Part shown: positions 24,800-37,399 of the stretch, in pieces
Layout: each line of letters opens with the position of its first letter
Numbering within the stretch: position 1 is the first letter of the stretch
Source: Ceratotherium simum simum
Lineage: Eukaryota > Chordata > Mammalia > Perissodactyla > Rhinocerotidae
Direction of reading: 5' to 3'
Length of the DNA: 64,000 bases
NCBI RefSeq assembly: GCF_000283155.1
Contig: NW_004454260.1
Span: 3,848,837-3,912,836, forward strand
Notes under the pieces: generated by a model
What the model saw: only the letters and a program-made list of their open reading frames with translations
Told to the model about the DNA's origin: nothing
Database searches by the model: none
Program-made: the position numbers and the translations under genes

Positions 24800-25130
24800 A
24801 GCCTGGCATTATGCAAGGCTTCTGGAATGTGGTATTTAAGCTGATGCTGAAGGATGCATGGGAATTATTCAGGCAAAGGTGGTGGAGGGAGAGGAGAGAC
24901 TTTCCAAGCAAAGGGAACGGGACAAAGTTCTACAGGCAAAGAAAGCGTAGCATGGAGAAATCCGCAATGTAAATCAGTTATGTCTGAAACATAGAATCCA
25001 GGAAGTAAGGCTGAGAGTGGAGGCAGGAGAGGTAAGTGGAGATCAGATCACAAAGAACCTGGCTCACCGTGTTAAGTTTGAAAATGTTCGTGTTGGTGTT
25101 TTTCCTTCCAGTCTCTTACTTATGCATAAT
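24800..25130 (-). mobile_element. L2 LINE, antisense fragment
   Basis: 'ctgatgctgaaggatgcatg', 'gggaattattcaggcaaagg', 'aaagttctacaggcaaag' and 'gatcacaaagaacctgg' follow the reversed L2 3' UTR order. Confidence 0.55.
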
Positions 25131-26214
25131 GGTCTCTCCACAGTTGTAATCACGGTGCAGTTATTCAGTAACTGGTATTCATAAGCATTTACTATGTGCC
25201 AGAAACTTGGAACTCGAATTTAGTCATTTTTGTGTCTGCACAGTGAGCCAGTGTGGCAGGAACCCAGGGAGCAAGGGGAGAGGGTAGAAGACCTACTTTC
25301 TAATCCTGACCCAGGTGACCTGAGAGCATAAGTCCTTTTTTCCATGTTGACCACACAGCCTTTTCAACAATCATTTTAAGCATCCATATAATAATCCAAT
25401 AGATGGAAGGACCATCATTTACATGATTTTCTAGTTGCATATTTAGGTTGTTGGACTATTTTGGTAACAAGGAACAAACTCCCAAATAACACATGGAGCT
25501 GGGAAATGTAAAGCAATACATGAAGGAGGCAGCAGTCTCATGGGAACCAGGAATGTCCGTTTTTTAGGATCTGGGGCAATTGTAGAGATGTTGTCTTATT
25601 ACCTGTTTAGCCTCAGGAATTTGTGATCTTTAATCTGGTGTTTTGTGGCTCTGCTACTTGCTCTGTGTCTCTCTGTAACTTCCACCAACCAGTTGTCTAA
25701 TTCTCTCAATATTTCTTTATTCAAGAGAGAGGAATCTGATGGGCCCAACTACTCACCACCACTCTTACACAGAGCTTTCTTTCCAGGCTACCTCATAGGT
25801 GTCTTCTCTCCTCTCTCCCTTCCCCCAAGGCCATCTCACTGGCCATCTGTGTTCAACAGCCCAAGACCATCCTCTCAGCAGGAGGTGTAGGAGGAGCATC
25901 ACATTATAGAATGGGTTGGGGGAATCACAGTCACCATGGCTAATGTTTCTAGTATTAGTCGATTCAGATTTTTTCTCAGGGATAAATATTGCTGTGTTGC
26001 ACATCTCTATCTGTATTCCCGGTATGGTCTGGCTCGTGCACTGTTTAGTAGGACTAACATGTCTTTTAATCTGGAAAGCGTATATTTGTCAGGACAGTCT
26101 TAGTTGCATTATGGTGCTTGGCATTTTTTTTAAGAGGACATTTTTTTTGCTTACCGCTCCTCCTGATATTCATGATTTGTAGAAACTTTGGTCTGATTTC
26201 CCTCCCTTCCTTCC
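25131..26214. other. Intronic stretch with nothing recognised
   Basis: Possibly a MIR/L2 trace near 25150-25330, too diverged to call. Confidence 0.3.
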
Positions 26215-26660
26215 AGTCAAAAAGTACTTATTCAGTGCCTTCTATATGCCATGCCCTGTCCCTAGCACTAGGATTACAGCAGAGAATAAGACACTGAGGA
26301 TCCCTGTTCTAATGGACTTAACTTTCTGGGGGAAAGGCAGACAATAAATAAGAAAATTAATAATGAGATCATTTCAGATAGTTTCTTCTATGAAGAAAAT
26401 GAAACAAAAGATGATAGGGAGTGCCTAGCGATCAAATACTACTTTCTGGTGTATGACCAGCACGGGATCTTTAAGGAGAAACTATCTCAGCTGAGACCTG
26501 ACAGATGAGAAGGAGCCAGAAGGGCCGAGGTCTCAGGAAGAGCATTTCCAGGCAGAGAGAAGAGACATGTACAGCCTGGGGGCAAGGGTGAGCTTGGTGG
26601 CCTCAGAAAAGAGACAGCGAGTCAGTGTGGGGGCGTTATGGGAGCAAGGGGACAGGGTAG
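26215..26660 (-). mobile_element. L2 LINE 3' region, antisense
   Basis: 'gtacttattcagtgccttct', 'ccctagcactaggattacag', 'ggcagacaataaataagaaa', 'aagagcatttccaggcagag' and 'ggggcaagggtgagcttggt' are in the reversed L2 order. Confidence 0.75.
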
Positions 26661-26699
26661 AAGACCTACTTTATAGCCTTGACCCAAGTGTACAGAGCG

Positions 26700-27040
26700 A
26701 ATTATACAAACCCTGCCGTTTCCGCTAACCTCCTCACAGTCATCTCCAACTGGCCCTGACCAAAGCACAACTCATTGGTTTTTCATCATAGTCTCTACTT
26801 CTTCCATTCTCCTTCAGCTCAGGAAAGTAAACCATCCAATGGCTCATGTCACTCTTAACACCTCCTTCTTCTCACTTCCCCATCCAAATTGCACAGTCCT
26901 TCAATCCTGCGTTCAACAGAGGGCTCAAGTTCATTCGCTTCTGCCCGTGTCCATTGCCCTCATCCTAATTTAAACTAGCGTTATCTTTTGCTTGGATCAT
27001 TGCCTTGGCCTCCTGGCTGATTTCCCCACCAGGGCAATTA
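26700..27040 (+). mobile_element. L2 LINE ORF2 fragment, sense
   Basis: 'atggctcatgtcactcttaa' and 'ttgcttggatcattgccttg' with 'gcctcctggctgatttcccc' are the L2 reverse-transcriptase C-terminal region, but the segment order is mixed or inverted. Opposite orientation to the copy just before it. Confidence 0.45.
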
Positions 27041-27044
27041 TGTC

Positions 27045-28430
27045 TGTTCATGTCATTTTGCCCATTTTCTAATTGGATTATTTGTGGTTTTTACTGTTGA
27101 GTTTTGCAAGTTCTTTATATATTCTACATACTAGTCCTTTATCGGATATGTGGTTTGCAAATATTTCCCCCTGTCTGTAGCTTATCTTTTCATCCTCTTA
27201 ACAAAATCTTTTGCAGAGGCCGAGTTTTTAATTTTGATGAAGTCTAATTTATCAGTTTTTCCTTTTATTCATCATATTTTTGGTGCCAAGTCAAAGAACT
27301 CTTTGTCTAGTCTTAGATCCCAAAGATTTTCTCCAAATTTTTCTAAAAGCTCTATAGTTTAATGCCTTACATTTAAATCTGTGATCCATTTTGAGTTAAC
27401 TTTTGTGTAAGGTGTGAGACTTAGGTTGCGATTGTTTGGGGAGGAGGTGGCTGTAAATGTTCCATTGCTCCAGCACCATTTGTTGAAAAGGCTGTTTGTC
27501 CTCCATTGAGTTACTTTTGCACCTTTATGAAAAATCACTTGGGCTTATCAGTTGGGCCTATTTTAGATTCTTTCTTTTCTTTCATTGGTCTGTGTGTCTG
27601 TCCCTCTGCCTGTATCACACAATCTTGATTACTGTAGCTATATGATAATTCTGGAAATGAGTGGACTGATTTCTCTCATTTTATTCCTCTTTTTCAAATT
27701 ATTTTGGCTATTCTAGTTCCTTTGCTTTCTCATATAAATTTTAGAATAATCTCATCTATGTATAAACAATTTTGCTGAGATTTTTATAGGAGTTGTGTTA
27801 AATCTGTATATCAAAATTTGGGGAGAATGTATATCTTTCCTATGTTGAGTCTTCCAGTCCATGAATCCATTTATTTAGATCTTTGAATTCTTTTATCAGT
27901 GTTTTGTAGTTTTCAGCACATAGGTCATATTTATGTTTTGTTAGATTTATAGCTAACTATTTCAATTTTTTGAATGATTGTAAACACTATTGTATTTTTA
28001 ATTTTAGTGTCTACATGTTCATTGATAATATGTGGAAATACAATTGATTTTTGTATTTTCTATGTAGACAATCATGTCATCTGCAAATATAGGTAGATAT
28101 TTCTTCACTTCCAATCTGTATGCTTTTTATTTCCTTTTCTTGACTATTGCACTAGCTAGAACTTCCAATACCAGATCTAATAAAAGTTGTTAAAATGGAC
28201 ATCCTTGCTTTGCTCTCAATTCAGTATTTCACCATTTCTCTCTCGTCTTAGTTTTCTGAGAGCTTTTGTCATGACTGGATGTTGAATTTTGTCAAAAGCT
28301 TTTTTGCATTAATTGATAACATCATGTGATTTTTCTTCTATAGCCTGTTAATAGGTTGTATTACATTAGCTATTAAATGCATGGGTTCAATTTACCATCT
28401 TGCAGTTGGAATCATGTTTAGATTTTAAAT
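27045..28430 (-). mobile_element. L1 LINE ORF2, antisense fragment
   Basis: Reversed L1 ORF2: 'tttgcaagttctttatatat', 'ttatcggatatgtggtttgc', 'aattttgatgaagtctaatt', 'tgttgaaaaggctgtttgt', 'atttaaatctgtgatccatt'. The sequence atcatgtcatctgc at 28071-28084 is the complement of the reverse-transcriptase ADD motif codons. Many frame breaks. Confidence 0.85.
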
Positions 28431-30049
28431 TTCCAGAAATTGAATTGGAGGATTATGTTTACTTCAGTTATAAGAAACAAAATCTTACATTTCAGTTGTT
28501 AATCTGAGTCTATTAATCATTGTTTAAATGATTGTAAATGTTTAAAATATTGTTGTTATTATTAATGAACATTTAATTGAACTAGTGATTTTGAGATTGA
28601 GTGTATATTTTTTCTAAACTTTCTAATCAGGAGAGTTCAGTTGATGAATCACCCATTGCACGGAGGTCTATTTTACGTAGTAATCAACCTTTATCCCATT
28701 TTTTACTGCTGTCATTGGAACAGAAGTTGTAAATTACTAAGTTACCTAGACCATCAGTTTTGGAAGTAGTTTAAGGAGCAGCTTGGAGGATGAATCCTTC
28801 TTTGACGTGCTGGGAGCACACCATGAAAATTTTTTTGCAGGCCTTTAGAGAGCTGGAAAGCTGTATTAATTATTCCATAAAATTAAACATGGGAGAGAAT
28901 GTTTCTTTTCTTATTTATTGTATGATGTGGGTAATAGGCACAGGGCTTATAATGTGGAAATAGGTTTAAACCTCTCTTTACGCATTCTTTCCCTTGAAAC
29001 CTTGGCTGTTCTCCTTCCTGACCACTCCTCTGGTCCTCACTGCTAACTTGGTGTCGTCACCTCTTTAACCTGGCAGCATCTTTTGGCCGTGTCAGCCACA
29101 GTGTATATTTTGGCAGCTGTCTGGGGTTTGAAGCGTCTTCTGAGAGGAAATATTGTGGAATGCAATGGATGTACGCAAAATATATTGTTGTAATCACCAA
29201 AACTGTTTGGATTACAAACTCCCCACTCGACATGAAGAGGAAAAAATATTGCCCAGTACAAGATTAGTCCTAATAAACTGCATATCATGACTATTTGATT
29301 TCTTCCAAGCATGTTTTCTTGCCTCTTTAAGCTGTCACTCCCTGTGCACCCTAGGTGTGTGTGAGAGAGCTGAGGTCACTGGGGCCCTTCCATTACTGAC
29401 TCAGTTTTCTATTCCTCGGCCTTTAGTTCTGCCAAGAAATAGTTCTGGGTGGATTTCATTCAATCTTCTCCGGCCCCAGCTTCTTCAGGGTCGCGATCGC
29501 TGTGTTTCCTCCTTACGTACCACCACCTACAGCAATGCCAGGGATCGACATTTGATCCCTCTGGTATTTGCTTCTTTATTATATAACTAGTCTTATGCAG
29601 CTGAATATTACATCCAACTATGAGCTCGCTAATACCAAGTGTGTTTTTTTCCAAACTTTATTCTATTTTTCACACATCACTGAATAGGTTATATTTTCAT
29701 TATTATACTTATTTTAAATTTAGACCTTTGAAAGGAAAGAAGACCAAATGCTGGATCTGAGTACCTCAAAACAATTGATTTGGTGTGGAGGGAGGGCAAG
29801 GGGAGACTTGCCAGAAAATGTTGGAGGCCGTATTTTGGTTAATAGTAAAGGTGCTTGTTTTCCTTCCCTCATGGTTTTGAACATCTTATCATTTTTGCCT
29901 TTTTAAGAGCTTTGTTTTTCATATATCTAATTTTTTTTTGTTTTTCATATATCTAGTTTTTTTCTCCCTAATGGGATTGCATATTGTTTGAAGAAAAAGA
30001 TCTTTATAAATTTCCTCTATACTTCCGCAGCAAGGAACATTGTCAATAT
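28431..30049. other. Mostly unique intronic stretch; short tandem duplication
   Basis: No repeat family or exon is supported. At about 29912-29958 the string tttttcatatatcta occurs twice in tandem with T-runs. Confidence 0.35.
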
Positions 30050-30480
30050 GTTGTAGATGCTCAACAAATGGAAACGGAGTGTTATTCTGTGCCCTCTGTA
30101 CTGCTGATGTCAGAATGGACAGGATCCAGTCCTTGCTTTCAGAGGGCTTACTGTCTGTTAGGAGGATGTGAAGTACATAAAAATGTATGGTTGGAGACAG
30201 AGTTTGATATGAGCCATGAGAAAGATGAAATCAAAGTGCTTGACGACTAAGCAGGATAGAACATAGAACAGTAAAGAAAAGCTTCATGGACAGTTTGGAA
30301 ATGGTAAGCCTCAAAGAAGGAGTAGGATTTAGAAAGGGATAAGTTAAAAAGAGGGAACGAAAAACAAGAGGAGGCCGTTTTAGACAAAGGTTACAACACA
30401 AAAGAAGGTTTGGCGGTAGGGAAGTACTGAGTACGACTGACAGGCAGCTTGTTTTCTAGTTTAGCTGTCGTACAGAGGGT
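30050..30480 (-). mobile_element. L2-like LINE, antisense, strongly diverged
   Basis: 'ttgtagatgctcaacaaatg', 'ccagtccttgctttcagagg' and 'aagcttcatggacagtttgg' recall the reversed L2 end. Confidence 0.4.
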
Positions 30481-31699
30481 GGGGGGTCTGTGCACACGTT
30501 GCCCCCAGGCTGGTAGTTCCTAATCTAGGCACGTTAGCTGATACCTAACTCTCTAGCTGTCTCTGTCTGGGGTGACCCAGCCGGCACATGTGCCTCCAGG
30601 GAGCTGGGGAGCTCACCACCTCTTTAGGCACCTCTGCCATCTGAGCACTCCTGCCATTGGACTGTGGTAGGAGGCAAGGCTGGAAGGTGGGAGAGGTCCA
30701 AATTAGAGGGACTTTGAGGGTCAGCGTGAGGAGTGTCCAGTTACTTATTTTTTAAATCATGATTAAAGTTGCGAGTTTGGTAAAACTGTAATGGCAGCTG
30801 TGCAGGAGGACGTGGAGTGGAAACACCGGTTAGGGAGCGCTTCTGTAGTGATCAGAACCCAAAGAAGAGAGATGGTTAAGGAATAGGAAAGAGAGGACAT
30901 GTACAAAAGGCTTTGTAACATGGGTGATGTTTTTGGAAATATCAAACTGAGCGTTCCTGTTCCCAGTAATCCCTAAGTGTTCCTCGTTGCCCTGCAGCTT
31001 TCCATCCATTGAAACTGGGATCCTTGTTGTTTCTGGAGGAGGGTGGATGCTGCCTGGGTAAAGCAGCCATGGCTGGGCTTCCCGGATCGAAATGAGAGTT
31101 TATTTTAAGGTTCATAATGAGACAAGAATCTGAAAGCAAGCATTTTATATTTCCAAAAGCTAGGCTTTGTTGAGAGAAAGAAAGAAACAACAGCAAAAAA
31201 GATCTGTTGCTTCTCTACAAGCCAAGCTGACAGTCTAAGCAGAGAGTTTACCGTCAGCCATGGTATTGATGCAGGATGTGGCATCAGGACTGTTTTCTTG
31301 AGAATGGGAAAGAAAAACTCAGGCAGCAGGAAGGAAGTTGCGAGATTCCGAGCAGACAGACTCCTCCGCTCCCTTCCAGGAGCCCGTGTGTGGAGGGAGA
31401 AGGGAGGGGGCAGGGGGGAGAAACCATGGGGCACTCTCCGCTGGAAAGGCATTGGGCATTGGACTGGACGGTGACTGGTACAGTAATCCTTGATTGGCCC
31501 AAAAAGAATCATTGGATTGCAGTGAGTCCACCACAGCGGGATAGGATCAGCGGTCTGTTCCACGCGGACTGGGGGCGTGAAAGCAAAGTTGAGTTCAGTT
31601 GTAGAAAATCAAGTTCTTTTCTTCCAAAGAAGTCACAGTTGATGTAAAATTCCACCTTGGCTGCACTTTGGAGAGCTGAGACGTTCAGGACTGCTGCTT
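30481..31699. other. Intronic stretch with a G-quadruplex-type motif
   Basis: No exon or repeat is supported. A purine-rich run of four G tracts lies at 31395-31418. Open frames at 31105-31647 on both strands overlap one another and have no recognisable product. Confidence 0.35.
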
Positions 31700-31810
31700 T
31701 GAGCTGGGTAAGGTGTTACCTCCATTTTACACTCAAGAAAGGTGGACCCCGAGCTCAGTGATTTGCCAAAGTTGTTTAGTTGGTGAGCGGCGGTGGAGAT
31801 GGCGTGTGGA
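31700..31810 (-). mobile_element. MIR SINE fragment
   Basis: Reversed MIR core: 'ttacctccattttacactca' and 'agtgatttgccaaagttgtt'. Confidence 0.5.
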
Positions 31811-33159
31811 TGTGCCATTGACTTACGAATTTTGATTGATAATCAAAGGAACATCAGAAATTATCTACTCCAATTCTAGAATTTTTCCAAATAAGGCAAT
31901 TGCAATAAATGAAGTGATCCATTCAAAACCGTCTGTGTAGTCAGGGCTGAGTTAAGCATTCTGGAGTTTCTTCACCAGGCCAGGATCCTGGATACTGGCT
32001 TTGGCATGGCACAATTAGTATCTATTCCATTTGGCATATATTTCCTTTCTTAATCATGTGCAGATATGAGTGCACATTCTGGCTGATTAATGAATTATTT
32101 TACAGTCATCTAGAAAACTTGTGCTTTTGGGGTTTACAAGTATTTCCATCTTGCAAATAAGGATGATAGATATCTGATCTGTTAGTAGTATGTCATGAGG
32201 ATTTAGAAAATAATCTTGTCTGTGAAGAGTTTGGAGCTCCCTAGAATTAGCCTAAGGTTTTTAATTGATCATCCTCATGTTTTCATTTAATAGGGAATGG
32301 CAGCTTTACCAAATAACCACTGATTTAGTTTCTTAGAACCCAGAGCACATCTCAAGTTCGAGGCTTGGACTTGAGCCCAGCTAGCCTCAGTTGCGTGAAG
32401 TGAGCTGCTCTGGAGAGTGGCAGAGATCCTAGGGACAGCCTCAGTCCAGCTGTCCTGGAAGCAGTGGTTTCACAGATGCCAGAGTGCAGTGAGCTGTTTG
32501 CATTGAACAAAACCATCCTATTGCTCATCTTCTGTGACCCTTCTTTTCACCAATCCCTTTCCCATTAGAATATCTGTGAGGTAAGATGTAGTCTTGCAAA
32601 CTTTGTGGATAATCGCCTTTTTTTTGCTTTGCTATTGGTTCCACAGTTTTTCCACGAACTCTTGGAAGCAAGAGTTTAGCATGTGAATTATAGTCAAGTT
32701 TATATATTGTGATTATAATTATAAATGTAGAGACTAAACTATAAATGCAAGGTCTACTACTTATTTATGTTAATGATGGAAAGAGTTTCAGACATTATGA
32801 AATTATATATTTGAGTTTTGAGTGCATTAGCGCTATTTTCACTATCATCTTTTCACTCACTCCTGTTCTTGATACTTATTAGTCAGTGATGGGGAGCGGG
32901 GGTCATGGTGTTGATCAGTTAAATGTTATTCAGAACCTGGATCCTAAGGTCAAATGAAGCAGGAGGAGACAGGGTCCTCTTCTTGATTTAGCTCCCGCCC
33001 ACTTGCCACCTGTCTGGAGCGGAGGCCCGTAGGTCTCATCGTGTCCATGGATGCTGTGGGCTTCTCCCCATCACACACCTTTCCAACTAAACCACATCCC
33101 CATCACACACCTTTCCAACACACCTCGCAACTAAACTTCTTGAAAAAATTTTCTACACG
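31811..33159. other. Intronic stretch; short duplication
   Basis: No exon is supported. The string ccccatcacacacctttcca occurs twice, beginning at 33067 and about 33100, a recent-looking local duplication. Confidence 0.35.
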
Positions 33160-33362
33160 CATTGTCTCAATTTCTTTCCCACTCTTTAATCCACTCTGAT
33201 CTGTTACTCACACCCATCAATCCACTAGAAGAGTTTTTCACTAAGTTACCAATGACCTCCATGTTGTCAACACTCAGTGGCCTTTTTTCAGTTCTTAGCT
33301 TACTCGATTTCTCAGCAGCATCTGAAATTGCTGTTCATTTTGCATCCTTCTTAAAAGTATAT
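33160..33362 (+). mobile_element. L2 LINE reverse-transcriptase fragment, sense (part 1)
   Basis: The plus frame carries LDFSAASEIAVHF, the decayed L2/CR1 reverse-transcriptase 'DFSAAFDTV' block, preceded by 'caatgacctccatgttgtca'. L2 resumes near 34540 after other insertions. Confidence 0.7.
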
Positions 33363-33550
33363 TGTTAAAAATTTCAAACTTAAACATTTTATTACGAATA
33401 TGACAACTTTATATACTCACCGCCCAGTTTAAGAAATAAAATCTTAACGACATTAGCACCTCTTTACTTATATAGCTTCCGAAGGCTCTATACCCCTCCC
33501 CATCACATTTGACTTCTCCCCTCCTAAGAGTAACTACTGTCTTGACCTTG
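33363..33550 (-). mobile_element. Old L1 3'-end fragment inside L2
   Basis: 'gaatatgacaactttatata', 'caccgcccagtttaagaaat' and 'attagcacctctttacttat' recall the reversed L1M 3' end. Confidence 0.4.
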
Positions 33551-34250
33551 ATGTTTGTGGGGTCTTAGAGGCTCAATATATTTATCTTCCACATCTGAGT
33601 TCTGTCAGTTCCCTCCAGCCAAACACCATCGGGAACACAGTATTTGGACATGCTGGGTTTATTACTCATTGCTTCGAGGGAGAGCACACACCATGGAGAA
33701 TCCTGTGTCTCAGTCAGAGGGTGTTAGAGACAACCTATTCCGTGGATTTGGGTTCAGTTGGGTGATCTGCAGGAGGGTCTAAGGAAGGGGAGATCTGCTC
33801 CGGATTGGATGCTGTCAGAAAGCAAGGACTAGGTTTCTCAGTGAATCTTCTCTCTTAGGGGGGTTGAATGAGGATAAAGTTGCAACTGGTAAAGAAGTAG
33901 TAGTCAGTCATTTTGGCCAAGAAAGGGGGTGTTTTGTATTTTGTGGGTGACACATTGACTTTGTTTTTGTCTGTGATTAGACAAAATTATGATGTAGCCT
34001 TATTTTGTTTCTTTTTATGATGGTCTCAGAGTAACCTTGTCAGAGGCTGGTCTTCTGAGATGGTTTGTGTCTGCTAGGAGAATACATGGCCTTGCTGTGA
34101 GGGTTAGGGCAGCTTCTGAATGTCAGGGGCTGCTTTCTTTGTTTTTCTGTCTCAGTTCTGAACAAGTTGAGAAAATATTCAGGCAGATGGAGACCAAAAT
34201 ATCAGCTTTGTTCCCAGGTTAGTTTGGAGAACGTGGTTTAGGTATGTGGC
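33551..34250. mobile_element. Unassigned medium-reiteration sequence, possibly LTR-derived
   Basis: It lies between two halves of an L2 copy and so is inserted DNA. 'gatgtttgtggggtcttaga' and 'gtgtctcagtcagagggtgt' look LTR-like, but I cannot name the family. Confidence 0.25.
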
Positions 34251-34539
34251 AAAAATGGGCTTCCTAATATTGAACCTAGTAGAATAGGCCAACTTCCCTA
34301 CTCCTTCATGGATTCCACTGGAAACGCTTAAGCCGAACCCACTCAGACAATGCCTTTGTCTCCAAGTTCATAACAGTATAGTGGACTGGGAATTCTTTGG
34401 AAGTTCCTTCTCAGTCTCCTTTGCAGGCCCATCTCCTTTTCCTGGCCTTCCGTGTTGGAGTTCCTACAGACTGAGAACCAGATTTTCTTCTCACTCTGTA
34501 CTCTCCCTAAGTTCTCTCATTCAGTCTCCTGGTTTGATT

Positions 34540-35245
34540 ACCATCTATATGTGATGACGCTGAGTCTGTCTCCAGGCCAGACTTCCTCTGTGACATGCGT
34601 ATTCACCGTCTGCTCCTGGATGTTTCAGAGGCACTTCAACTTACCGTGTCCAAGACCAAATTCAGAATCTCCTCCCTAAATTCAGTATCCCAGGTTCTCC
34701 GGCAGCCTGATCCCGCAGCTCCACCCCACGCTCCAGCTACCCTGACCTGCCTGCGTGTTCCACAGGCACAGTGTTGCCTCACGGCTTCAAGCTCTGCCAT
34801 TCGGTTATTTCTGCCAGGAATCCTCTTTCATCCTTTCTCTGCCTTGCTGAACTCCTCCCGCAAGACCTAGCTCAGGTATTGTCTCCTGCAGAAAGCCTTT
34901 TCTGAACCCTTAAGGTTGGATTGAATCCTCTCCTCTACGTCAATCCCTTCTTGCCTTTTGCTCCTCTATCATAGCAACTAGCTCATTGATTTATTTGTTC
35001 ACGTCTGTCTCTTTCACTATACTTTAAACTCCTTGGGGTCAGAAACTCTGTCGTATTCATCTTTATGTCTTGAGATGTATCTATATCTATATATCTGTAC
35101 TTAGTCTATACTTATATATCTATATTTATATCTAAGTATAGACGTGTAGGTATAGATCTATCTATATACAGATAGACACAGATATCTAATATCTTGAACT
35201 AGACTTGGCGCTTCATGGGTATTCAGTAATTGCTCGTTAAACTGC
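34540..35245 (+). mobile_element. L2 LINE ORF2 end and 3' UTR, sense (part 2)
   Basis: In order: 'atgtgatgacgctgagtctg', 'gtgtccaagaccaaattcag', 'gctcaggtattgtctcctgc', 'agaaagccttttctgaaccc', 'aaactccttggggtcagaaa' and 'gggtattcagtaattgctcg'. This is the L2 terminus. A tandem tetranucleotide-like block at about 35078-35190 interrupts it. Confidence 0.8.
35078..35190. repeat. Imperfect TATC/TCTA microsatellite inside L2
   Basis: Irregular repeats of tatc, tata and ctat (tatctatatctatatatctg and similar) expand the 3' UTR of the L2 copy. Confidence 0.7.
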
Positions 35246-35559
35246 TTCTTGTCTGACAACTTTGTTAGCATTTTGTCCAGTCCTGAAATGACCAGAGCTT
35301 TGGTAATTTTAGTATTGAAAAGAGTAAGCCAAGTATTTTCTTATCTGGCTGTATTTTACTTTACTCAAGATTACTTTTTCAGAAAAGTAATATTTAGCTT
35401 GAAGTTTATAAAGTATACAACTTTTTCCTATTAAATTACGTGATATTTCAGAAATGGTTTATTTTCATTTCTTATCAATTGCCGTCGAGTTAGGACTTAT
35501 AATAGTTGAGTAATATCTTTATTATTTTTATTATTATTTAAAGTCCCTTGAATAATGGC

Positions 35560-36066
35560 TCTCCTACGCTCCTAGTTGAGGGAATGCAAGCCTCTGGGGT
35601 GGAAGCGGGGGCTCCTGCCTCTCGGTCCCGAGTTCTTTTCCCAAGAGCCCGGCGGGTTTCAGGGCACAGGCGGGCGGGGGTGGGATTTGACAACGGTCAG
35701 CCTTAGTGGCCCCGACAGGAATCCCTCTGCGGGCAGCAGAGAGGAGCTGCCTCTGGCCTCACTGGCTAGCGGCTGGCGCTTACAGGGCACTCAGGTTGTG
35801 GCCCTGAGGCTCTGGCATTCCTGTGACTCAGCCACCCTCCCAGGGAGGCTGCTCTCGCCCTGCTCCCGGTTGGCAGCTTCCCTCTGGGTCTTTTACTGTG
35901 ACTTTCTGAGCAAGGCTTATGGTGGTCTCGGCTCATCTTTTTGAGCTGGACCACACACTGAGCAGTCTCTACCAGCTGCCAATCCTGCCTCTGAGGGGAG
36001 GGAAGGCTGTGTGCGCTGTCTGGGCAGGCTCTGCGGGAAGACCCCCCTGAATACACCTGGTGCCAG
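35560..36066 (+). other. Candidate alternative non-coding first exon / promoter segment
   Basis: This is a repeat-free, GC-rich island within AT-rich intron. It ends in an excellent 5' splice site, CCAG|GTAAGG, at 36066/36067. An AP-1/NF-E2-type site TGACTCAGC lies at 35824-35832. The human gene is known for several alternative 5' non-coding exons, which makes such an exon reasonable here. There is no direct proof of transcription, and the start is not defined. Confidence 0.22.
35824..35832. promoter_or_regulatory. AP-1 / NF-E2-type site
   Basis: TGACTCAGC is a perfect match to the extended AP-1/NF-E2 (small Maf) core. It lies inside the GC-rich repeat-free segment with the donor at 36066. 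Confidence 0.3.
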
Positions 36067-36069
36067 GTA

Positions 36070-37399
36070 AGGGATGGACAGTGTGGGTAGGGAGTGCTGC
36101 TGAGGGGGAGCGGGCAGCAGGAGAAAGGAGCTGGGAGGGAGAGACAGGTGCCTGTGATCTGAGAACAGACTCAGGCTTGAACTGCAATTCCTATGTAAAC
36201 AAGGATTTATTTTTCCTGATTATCACCTTCTAATTTGGTTTTCTCAAGCTATATTCCTTTGAAATTTCCGCAAGTTCCTAGTGCCAGTCATAATGAAGAT
36301 AAAAGCAATAATGATACCACCCATCGTGAGTGTTTTAGTTTGTACTCTGCAAAGCATTTTCACATTTGTTTAAAGAAAATTGACATTCCTTTTTCATCAA
36401 CTTGGCAACTGGGATTGTGTGCCCTGGAAGGAGACCTTGGCCTGGCAAATAAATTGGACAAAGAACAGAAAGTTTCCATACTGAAGGGGCAGATGTGCCT
36501 TTCTGAATTGCTGGAGATAGACAGTAAATTATATGCAACACTGAGGCCCGAAGCTGTGGTCAGTCTGTAGATTTCCTTGGTTGCTTCTTAGAGCTCGAGT
36601 GCTGGGTTGCAAGTGTCTGCAGTGGAGAAGGTCTCCTTTTTTTCTTTTCAGCATCTTTTGTCTGATTCTTAAGCTGAGGTTGTGGAATGTATAACAAAGG
36701 TACCCTTCGTTTTGTTATGTTTTTGCTTAGGTCAGTCTGTCACTGAGCCAGAAAGTTGGAAATAAACATCTGCCAAGCGTTGGCAAGCAACAGTGTTAGC
36801 CCTCTGTAGCTAAAGAAACTCCTTGAACATCTTATCTCATTGTAGGCTTTTAATAGAGATAAAGCAATATTCATTAAAAGCTAGACCCTCCTTAGACTCA
36901 CTACTCCACAGGATAATTGCATTTATATCAATCTTGAGACCCATTAGCTTGGTTTCAAGAAAAAAAATTCTAACTCTCCTTTCTACATCGAAGGAGATAA
37001 TACTAAAAAAATAAATAAGGACTGTGACAAAGCCCATTGTATTTTCAGCTTGCCCTGGGGCATATGGAAAAGGTTTCAACACTGAGAAACACAATCAGCC
37101 TAGAAGGAAAATCTAGAAAAACCTCAGACACTGTGAAGAAAATGGTGAATTTTTAGAGTTCTTATCTTTTTCCCTTTTTTATTAAGACGACATGCATCCT
37201 TAATAGTGCGATTGGAGTGGGAGTGGGAAAGCCTTAGTTAGACTGGCTGTCTGTTTTGTGTCCATGATCATCTAGGGATTCTCCCAAGTGTCCCCATCTC
37301 TAGCTAAGGAATAGTACCCACCTCGAAAGGTTCATCTGCAACTTCTCTGATCGTTCCCAGCCAGAACAGTAGTTTTCTCCTCTGAACTACAGCACATTT
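36070..37399. other. Intronic stretch with nothing recognised
   Basis: Open frame 36235-36570 (+) shows no recognisable homology. No repeat is assigned. Confidence 0.3.

Noticed and set aside
33067..33123. Direct duplication of a short CA-rich string, considered as a CRISPR-like or tandem array
   Set aside because: Only two copies, in mammalian intron; a simple local duplication.
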